Shown here in pieces: positions 56,701 through 64,000 of a stretch of 64,000 bases of DNA. The stretch comes from Cladorhizidae sp. MBARI D1340-BT2 (lineage: Eukaryota; Porifera; Demospongiae; Poecilosclerida; Cladorhizidae). Numbering within the stretch: the stretch's first letter is position 1; every line of letters starts with the position of its first letter. The stretch spans positions 18,642,110 through 18,706,109 of the forward strand of contig JAQNBH010000015.1 in assembly GCA_028752905.1 (NCBI GenBank), written 5' to 3'. The translations under genes and the position numbers were made by a program. Under the pieces are notes generated by a model. That model saw only the letters and a list, made by a program, of their open reading frames with translations, was not told the origin of the DNA and ran no database searches.

Positions 56701-59700
56701 CTCATCCTCCTTTTTACCTCGAGAGTTGTGTACTCTATTGTAGCAGTGGTAACAAGCAGCAGCCATTCTGTGAATTCTGGCTACTCTTGGGCATTTGCTA
56801 CAGATGAGGTAAACAATTTGAAAGGGTTTTCCCCCCCTTCCTGTATGCATTGTAATATGTTTTGGACCTGTAATGGACAAGTTAGAGATTGTTAAAGTAT
56901 GAAGTTTAGTAGTGCTTTGTGCAAAATAAATGACGTCCGAATACATTATTTGCTGGGAAATGAATTGCATCCCAAAAAGTGGTCTAAAGTGTTCTATTAT
57001 GCTCTGCAGATTAAACCATTTGTGTACCCTTGCTGTATATTTACGACTCATGTGGTTCGAGATGTAATGGAGTTCTCTGTGCACTGATGCTACACATAGT
57101 GGGGTTACCATATTGGGGTCCCGAAAATAATTTGCGGAGAACTAAGTTGGACTGTTGATTTACATTCCTTAGGACATTATCTTCAAAATAAGCTTCTATA
57201 CACTTTCAGAAATGGTGGGGAACTCTCGCTAGAGGGCGTTTTTCAAAATGGCCGCCATGGAAACAGAATGTTTTGCATTTTTCATCCTAAAACTCACCTA
57301 AAGCATTTATTATGAGGGTTTTTTGACCTGTCACACTTCTGAGATTCACCGAATCCCAGAAAATTCCCAAAATATGTAATTAAAACAAAATTGAGTGAAT
57401 TACAATGATGCATAATTAACATACAGTGCTACAAATGGTACTACAGATTTCCACAGCTTCATTGCAATCTTCTTACGCAAATATGAGATGTCACATAATT
57501 ACAATGTTAATGTCTATTCACATATGCACACGTGTCACTCCTCAGTTGTTATCCTACGCTTCATCACTATCATCAGAATCTGCCGAATAATCAGAATCAG
57601 AATCTGTTTCATTGTCTCGCACTGGTACATCTTGTTCGTAGTCTCGCATTAGTACATCCTGTTCGGTATGGTATAGAACTGAGAGATCTTCAGGCATCAT
57701 GGGTTTAGAGTGAATTATAGGAACAATGGTTTCTAACATGTCTTTCTTCCACCCATGTTCCAATGGCGAAGGAGGAGGGTCAGGGTCCGTATAATTTTTG
57801 AAAACCCATACTTGCTAATTGACTCTTGAAATATGGAAGGATAGGGAGTCGGAATCTGGTGGAAGTCTTGATGTATGCTTTTTCTTCATTGCATTCCATT
57901 TATTAGCTCGTGCCTCTCCAAGACACTCTGTGCCTGCTTTTCACCATAGATGTAACGCAAGGTGAAGGATTGCAGCTTCTGAACTAGTGCATTATTAGCA
58001 GGAAGGTGACTGCCTAGATGGGACAAGAGAGATCGGGCTTCAGGAGAGCTTGTTCCTGCGGAGAATAGTGAGGTTTTCCCATGGCCATAAAATCCAGACA
58101 CACTATCCGCTCCTGTGAAGATATGCAACTGAAGGATAACTGAAGATACCTCTTGTGTGCAAAGCTTACTGCACTCATAAACTTTTCCCTTCTTGTACAA
58201 ATATAACGGAGCTGCCAATTCATGGGAAACACGGGCAGCCAGTACTACCACATCAGTATCTTCAGCATTGATTATAATAATAGCCGCATCAGTCGTTTTC
58301 ACTGAGAAAGTGTGCATGGAAAAAAATCCTGGAATCAGCCTCATGTTGATGGCATTATAACTCTAACAACTCTGCGTTGGTTCTCAAATTGTAGCTCTTT
58401 TCCTTCATGGTGTACACGAAATTTGTATCTCCATGTTTGAGGACGAGACGTTTGAATTCCTGAAAAAGGAATTCTTGTAGGCGAATTTTGTTTTGTTTAT
58501 TGGTAAAAAATTTACCAAGCTCTCGTGTAGAAAGGAGCTCATTGTCAGCTTTGATGAAGACATTCTTACTGCCACCAATAAATGCTTCTCTGGTGTTCAC
58601 TACCCTTTATGGTGTTGATGAGATCATCACGGTCGTTTATGAAATGAAACTCTCTAGCTTCTTTGTGTCTATTAACTGCCATGTTGAATATCTTCTCAGC
58701 ATAGTTGTGCCATGTGTATTGCCTACCATCACACGTTTCTCTGTCTTCCTTCGATGGAGTTGCTGAGCACCATATACAACCCATGTCAATGATAACCCTT
58801 TGAGCCCGTCGAGAAGGATTCTGGACTTCCACGAAAGACATCTTGTCCTGAAGCTTTGCTTTTACAACCTTTCTCATCCATTTGGATTGAAAATAGCCAA
58901 TGGCTTATTTGTCAAACGGTACTCCATAACTGTTCCCAGCTCCAGTTTTGAATGCTGAGTGACTTTGATCAAATTTGCCATCGCCTGATTGTCCATCTCC
59001 ATGCCCATGTTGTTCGAGGATGTTGTTGTGGACGGGGAATGTAAGAAGGTAAGTCGTTTGTTCTTCTTGATCGGATCCATCAAAGGCTTTTCATTTGAAA
59101 CAATGTGCTCCTTGTAGAAATCACAAGCAATCTTTTCACCATCAGCATTGGCGGACATGAAATCATGCACCATATCTGGAGAGGCAAGTTTTCCAGATTG
59201 GAGAGACTGTAGGGTGTTGTTGGAAGGATCAAATGGGTCACAGCTCCACTCATCAATGCATGTGCTCATATCTTGGACAGCTTTCTCGTCCTTAGATATC
59301 CGAGCCTTCGCATTTTCATGGTGAACTTCGCAGGGCTAGGGCTAGGGCCATTCCTGGCAATTGGTGATTGAAGTCAGTGTGCTGTGTGCAGCAGAAATAT
59401 AGTTGGCAGTCTGGTTGTGAGTATTAACCATTGCAGCATTCTGCGTGAATTTTTTCCAACCGGATTTCAACTTGCTCCCTCTATTCATCTTAATCTCAAT
59501 TGTTTGGTCTGGGGGAAGGCCAGAGAAAGGTTTCCCAGTCAAAGAAAAGGCGAAATGGCCAGCTTGCATATGAGCAGTCTCTTCCTCTCCCAAGCTCTTC
59601 ATACTACTCCAGTAAAGAGGTAAGTAGCGGGAATAGTGGCCCTGTGGGTGTTATCATAAATAGTCACCCATGGCTGCATTAATCTCAGTGAATGGAGATA

Positions 59701-62700
59701 ACCAACCCAGTCTTGACAGCGTATTGAATGGTAGTTGAGAAGAAGGATCTCCACCATTTCCATGTAGGACATCCAGTACATACCCATGTCAGACTTGGAG
59801 TCAGTGCTCTCTCTACAGATGGACTGCCAAGTTATGGAATTCTAGGTTGACAAGAATTTCTCTAGCAAAACGCTTCCGTTCCACTTGATCTCCTTCAGAT
59901 TTCCTCAAGATCCCAATCTTGTCCATGAGGTTAGAGCTCATTGTGACAGTCTCCAAACAGCGTCGGACTAAGCGCCTGGCAAACATCTCATATGTCAGTT
60001 TGTGGATCCGTAAGCACCGTACATAATGTTTCCCCTTCAAAGCTTGATCCACTGATCCAGCTTCTATCACACCAGCAGCTACAAGCAGATCATCTAATCC
60101 TGATCCCTGAAATCGTTTGTAGATTGTTCCCATGTATGTACATTCGATATGGAATGCACCAAGGAAAGGTATTACCTTCTGGTATCGCTCTGGATGTTCA
60201 TTCTTGATTTCCATGATCAGTGCATATACAGATTCAGAATGGCTCCTGTAGCTTATATACCCAGTCCTAAATTACACTGTAGGGAACGATCTAGATCTAT
60301 CACATTAGCTATCATTCTAACAGTTATTATACATGGTCAGTTTTCGCATGCCACATTTACCATATCCAACATTGCGCAATAATGACCAAGTGTAGGACGA
60401 TGACTGAAGAGACACATGTGTGCATATGTGAATAGCCATAAGGTATTTATGCGTAATTGTAATGAGCATTTCTGGGATTCTGTGAATCTCAGAAGTTTGA
60501 CAGGTCGCTGAGATGCACAAAAACCTCAGAGTAAATGTTTTAGGTGAGTTTCTGGAAGAAATATGACAAAGCATTGTGTTTCCATGGCGGCCATTTTGAA
60601 AAACGCCCTCTAGCGAGAGTTATCCACCATTTCTGAAAGTGTATAGAAGCAGATAATGTCCTAAGGAATGTAAATCAACAGTCCAACTTAGTTCTCCGCA
60701 AATTATTTTCGGGACCCCAATATGGTAACCCCACTAACATGCCAGTGTATGCATGCAACAGCTGCAACTGATGTTGCTACAGACAGGTGCAGCACACTCT
60801 CAATAGCTAGCTTTTCTTTAGTCATGCATAAAGTTACCTGTATACATAAATACATGCATGACTTGTGTGCTTCATTCACGTGCAACAATATATAACCTGC
60901 ATCGACTTGTGCTCGGGATTGAAAACCTATATATAGTTGTATCAGCCTGCCAGGAGCATTAATTAAGGTTCATCCTCTAGTACACATTGAACAGCATCAC
61001 ATATCTCATATAAGGAGTCTGTCCTTGGAAGTTGTATTGAGGTTTTGAACCTGAATTACACACATCATGTATTGTGATTATTACAAATGCACACATCATG
61101 TATTGTGATTATTACAAATGCACACATCATGTATTGTGATTATTACAAATGCACACATCATGTATTGTGATTATTACAAATGCACACATCATGTATTGTG
61201 ATTATTACAAATGCACACATCATGTATTGTGATTATTACAAATGCACACATCATGTATTGTAATTATTACAAATGCACACATCATGTATTGTGATTATTA
61301 CAAATGCACACATCATGTATTGTGATTATTACAAATGCACACATCATGTATTGTGATTATTACAAATGCACACATCATGTATTGTGATTATTACAAATGC
61401 ATCCATCATGTATTGTGATTATTACAAATGCATCCATCATGTATTGTGATTATTACAAATGCACACATGTATTGTGATTATTACAAATGCACACATCATG
61501 TATTGTGATTATTACAAATGCATCCATCATGTATTGTGATTATTACAAATGCACACATCATGTATTGTGATTATTACAAATGCACACATCATGTATTGTG
61601 ATTATTACAAATGCACACATCATGTATTGTGATTATTACAAATGCACACATCATGTATTGTGATTATTACAAATGCACACATCATGTATTGTGATTATTA
61701 CAAATGCACACATCATGTATTGTGATTATTACAAATGCACACATCATGTATTGTGATTATTACAAATGCACACATCATGTATTGTGATTATTACAAATGC
61801 ACACATCATGTATTGTGATTATTACAAATGCATCCATCATGTATTGTGATTATTACAAATGCACACATCATGTATTGTGATTATTCAAATGCACACATCA
61901 TGTATTGTGATTATTACAAATGCACACATCATGTATTGTGATTATTACAAATGCACACATCATGTATTGTGATTATTACAAATGCACACATCATGTATTG
62001 TGATTATTACAAATGCACACATCATGTATTGTGATTATTACAAATGCACACATCATGTATTGTGATTATTACAAATGCACACATCATGTATTGTGATTAT
62101 TACAAATGCACACATCATGTATTGTGATTATTACAAATGCACACATCATGTATTGTGATTATTACAAATGCATCCATCATGTATTGTGATTATTACAAAT
62201 GCACACATCATGTATTGTGATTATTCAAATGCACACATCATGTATTGTGATTATTACAAATGCACACATCATGTATTGTGATTATTACAAATGCACACAT
62301 CATGTATTGTGATTATTACAAATGCATCCATCATGTATTGTGATTATTACAAATGCACACATCATGTATTGTGATTATTACAAATGCACACATCATGTAT
62401 TGTGATTATTACAAATGCACACATCATGTATTGTGATTATTACAAATGCATCCATCATGTATTGTGATTATTACAAATGCACACATCATGTATTGTGATT
62501 ATTACAAATGCACACATCATGTATTGTGATTATTACAAATGCACACATCATGTATTGTGATTATTACAAATGCACACATCATGTATTGTGATTATTACAA
62601 ATGCATCCATCATGTATTGTGATTATTACAAATGCACACATCATGTATTGTGATTATTACAAATGCACACATCATGTATTGTGATTATTACAAATGCACA

Positions 62701-64000
62701 CATCAATGGTATTGTGATTATTTTTTGTACCTCTAGGGAGATTACGAGTTTCTCTCAAAAAATGGAGAGGCTAACAAGTATGGCTATATCGCCTACTTCT
62801 CCATCCTGATTATCTGGGAGGTCATGCCGACATATATCATCATCTTCTTCTTCAGAGTCAGAATACCTCACTACACCTATAACAACAGTGTACGTTATCT
62901 GGAAGTACCTGTTGCTTGTTAGGTGCTTGTCAAATACTTGATGGGGTCAAATACTTGATGGGTGGGGGTTTGTCAAGAGGTTGTCCGTTATAGATGATAA
63001 TTATCTTTAGGAAAACTTGGAATTTGTATCTAAGCACAGAAAAAGAAAAGAAGACTAAGACTCTGGGGAAATATCCATTATATTGTATGTGGTAGAATCT
63101 GATGTGGTAGAATCTGAAAATCAGTTTTGAGCTATTGGATTATTTATTAAATCCATTCTAGACTTAATTAAGATATGAAAGCCTATAGGCATTGCATTAG
63201 CAGATACTGAAAAGCATTACTTGCAAATTTTCAGGGGCCTTTTTCTCAGAACCTGTCAAATTAGACTGAGCATGCCACTTATAATAGTATTGCAAATGCA
63301 CATGCTCACAACTGAAACCAAGCCTAATACGTATCACAAATACACTGTGAAGTCTCAAAGTGTAAATCTGTGAGGAAAACGCTGAGGGACAACCATTGGG
63401 GAGCAGCTAATGAAGTGATATCAATTCTTTGGTGGTTGTTAAATTTTTGTGAAGGTAGATATTAGATCAGATGACCGCATCCCTCCAATCTTGGCAGGTA
63501 CCAGCCAATGCATAAGCAACTATTGCTGGTGAGATGGCCAAACTACACAATGAGAAACTAGATAGGATGTTGATGATCCATTTGTGATCAACAATGCTGT
63601 CCTGTGAAAGAGAAACTCAACTTGATGATGAAGTCACAAGCAGTAGTTATTGTCACACAGTCGACATCTGATCAACCACATGCATGTTTACTGCAAGCTA
63701 AAATAATAGACCACACTTTTCTATTTGTATGCACCCTTGAATGGTGGTATATGCAGCCACAAAGCAGAACATGTGGTCTAATCAAGGGTTCCCAATACAT
63801 GCATGTACATGAGTATTCCTCCAAGATGTCATCATGAATATACCACATGTTGGTGAAGGAGACTTAACAACTGTCTCACTCCTATTTCATTCCATGTCGA
63901 CCATGCAGTTGAACGCATGCAAGTGCAAGGTCCTCCGCAAAAAGAAGACCACTGGTGTCAACCAGAAGCACTTCTTTGAAAACCCTAACCGATACGATGA
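53333..64000 (+). CDS. GPR137: GPR137-family seven-transmembrane protein (3' end beyond window)
   Basis: GPR137 proteins are orphan seven-pass membrane proteins of lysosomes, linked in vertebrates to Rag GTPase/mTORC1 control. Six exons join in frame: 53333-53755, 54936-55012, 55083-55272, 56620-56808, 62737-62889, 63909-64000, about 374 codons so far. Seen: seven hydrophobic segments (three in exon 1, two in exon 3, one each in exons 4 and 5) and family phrases KLLSYQTILL, LLWAALRLALYSFYY, LEAQQGRK, IIWEVMPTYIIIFFFRVRIP and the late KHFFENPNRYD, matching the family (SYFFD in human GPR137). Start at ATG 53333 is the first in frame. The family member (GPR137, 137B or 137C) cannot be told; it may be ancestral to all. 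Intron 4 holds a DNA transposon and a minisatellite. Confidence 0.9.
53756..54935. other. GPR137 intron 1
   Basis: Non-coding except for a dispersed-repeat family 3 copy at 54180-54485. A diverged repeat around AAAGC(T)TTGG/CTGGAGGC...CCTATGG(G)CCCAAA occurs at about 54630-54680 and 54745-54800. Confidence 0.5.
54180..54485 (+). repeat. Dispersed repeat family 3, copy 2
   Basis: Same orientation as 40328-40672; shared landmarks TGGCTCCTCCCTAGAC, CACAAGCTTCCACCTCTGC, ATCCATGGTGGTCTAC, ATTACAGCACTTTCTGTA. Confidence 0.65.
54936..55012 (+). CDS. GPR137: GPR137 exon 2
   Basis: SIFKVLSRRQEMASLVPPYR then KMRKF, a basic cytoplasmic loop. Acceptor TTAG, donor GTAAGC, phase 0 to 2. Confidence 0.85.
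55083..55272 (+). CDS. GPR137: GPR137 exon 3 (TM4-TM5)
   Basis: ILGEFLFVTAVVTFLAGSVT and VILLDGLFLVMGIILGVC. Acceptor CCAG, donor GTGAGT, phase 2 to 0. Confidence 0.88.
56085..56490. repeat. Homopyrimidine tract, GPR137 intron 3
   Basis: About 400 bp of nearly pure C/T on the plus strand, built of TTCCC, CTCTTC and TTTCC blocks, ending about 130 bp before exon 4. It is a candidate triplex (H-DNA) former and also a very long polypyrimidine tract upstream of the acceptor. Confidence 0.9.
56620..56808 (+). CDS. GPR137: GPR137 exon 4 (TM6)
   Basis: IYTTRAGKDVLEAQQGRKCI and FFSCCLILLFTSRVVYSIVA, ending SWAFATDE. Acceptor TCAG, donor GTAAAC, phase 0 to 0. Confidence 0.88.
57097..57365 (+). repeat. 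Left terminal inverted repeat of the Academ-like element
   Basis: Begins TAGTGGGGTTACCATATTGG and pairs with 60470-60736. Contains GGCGTTTTTCAAAATGGCCG. A small deletion separates the two ends near 57185 versus 60650. Confidence 0.9.
57554..60214 (-). pseudogene. XPG-like nuclease/transposase relic of the element
   Basis: Read on the minus strand, frames change several times with stops. Ordered blocks: FLGAFHIECTYMGTIYKRFQ and GSGLDDLLVAAGV (60214-60040); a polar central part (59787-58874); YAEKIFNMAVNRHKE with HFINDRDDLINTIKG (58600-58700); DTDVVVLAARVSHE with FTGADSVSGFYGHGKTSLF (58080-58270); an acidic Ser/Asp tail (57554-57640). The DTD and G-D-x2-SG-x-GHGK phrases resemble the metal-binding and helix-hairpin parts of XPG/FEN1 nucleases, and the same arrangement occurs in large uncharacterised cnidarian proteins, as far as I recall. 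Inactive in this copy unless spliced in a way I cannot see. Confidence 0.6.
60470..60736 (-). repeat. Right terminal inverted repeat of the Academ-like element
   Basis: Reverse complement of 57097-57365 with several substitutions in the inner half; the outer 150 bp are nearly identical. Confidence 0.9.
61059..62720. repeat. Minisatellite, 31-bp unit, GPR137 intron 4
   Basis: About fifty-three highly uniform units with CACACATCATGTATTGTGAT and TATTACAAATG; variants CATCCATCATG and one-base deletions recur in blocks. Ends directly at the acceptor region of exon 5. Confidence 0.96.
62737..62889 (+). CDS. GPR137: GPR137 exon 5 (TM7)
   Basis: GDYEFLSKNGEANKYGYIAY, then FSILIIWEVMPTYIIIFFF and VRIPHYTYNNS. 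Acceptor CTAG, donor GTACGT, phase 0 to 0. It starts only about 17 bp after the 31-bp minisatellite ends. Confidence 0.9.
62890..63908. other. GPR137 intron 5
   Basis: Nothing recognised. Confidence 0.5.
63909..64000 (+). CDS. GPR137: GPR137 exon 6 (cut by window edge)
   Basis: LNACKCKVLRKKKTTGVNQK then HFFENPNRYD, running off the window. Acceptor GCAG, phase 0. Confidence 0.8.
   Translation, partial: MNACKCKVLRKKKTTGVNQKHFFENPNRYD

Larger units (their letters stand above)
57097..60736 (-). mobile_element. DNA transposon with long TIRs and XPG-like nuclease relic (Academ-like)
   Basis: A 3640-bp element with terminal inverted repeats of about 265-270 bp (57097-57365 and 60470-60736), ends TAGTGGGGTTACC, and a 3-bp target duplication ACA (57094-57096 and 60737-60739). 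The minus strand carries a long degenerate coding region. Academ transposons are known for 3-4 bp target duplications, TIRs and an XPG-type nuclease, so this is the best fit; I could not compare to a reference. The near-identical TIRs suggest moderately recent insertion into GPR137 intron 4. Confidence 0.7.

Overview
The window is nuclear DNA of an animal (metazoan). Four intron-rich genes with animal orthologues can be assembled exon by exon with consistent splice phases: STIP1 (Hsp70/Hsp90 co-chaperone Hop), XRCC3 (RAD51 paralogue), an aftiphilin (AFTPH)-type clathrin/AP-1 adaptor, and a GPR137-family seven-transmembrane protein. The species is not certain. The many minisatellites, long G/C homopolymers and animal-type transposons would suit an invertebrate, perhaps a sponge, but that is only an impression.

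Layout. 1-2500: broken hAT transposase and an inverted repeat, apparently inside the intron after STIP1 exon 9. 2501-10687 (minus): STIP1 exons 9 to 1; the 3' part of the gene lies beyond the left edge. 10688-10833: 146-bp divergent promoter. 10834-22896 (plus): complete XRCC3, seven exons, 345 codons, with introns full of tandem arrays. 22897-26275: convergent intergenic DNA with a palindromic repeat and a 47-53 bp minisatellite. 26408-53135 (minus): complete AFTPH-like gene, seven exons, 792 codons, with one intron of about 18.8 kb that holds a degenerate DIRS-type tyrosine-recombinase retrotransposon and seven tandem arrays. 53136-53332: second compact divergent promoter. 53333 to the right edge (plus): GPR137-like gene, six exons seen, last one cut by the window; its fourth intron contains a 3.64-kb DNA transposon with long terminal inverted repeats and an XPG-like nuclease relic (Academ-like), followed by a 31-bp minisatellite.

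The gene order is two divergent pairs (STIP1/XRCC3 and AFTPH/GPR137) placed tail to tail between XRCC3 and AFTPH. The four products act in different processes: protein folding, homologous recombination, clathrin transport, and lysosomal membrane signalling. I see no operon-like functional link beyond shared promoters.

The most unusual property is repeat content. About fifteen minisatellite arrays cover roughly a fifth of the window (sum of array spans), and seven of them have units of 31-33 bp. One array switches orientation, one has grown from the palindromic core of a dispersed inverted-repeat element, one lies between oppositely oriented copies of a dispersed repeat, and one sits inside the DIRS element. 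Most of the long apparent reading frames of the window are readings through these arrays and are not listed as genes. Exon limits come from reading-frame continuity, GT/AG sites and remembered family sequence; no alignment was run.
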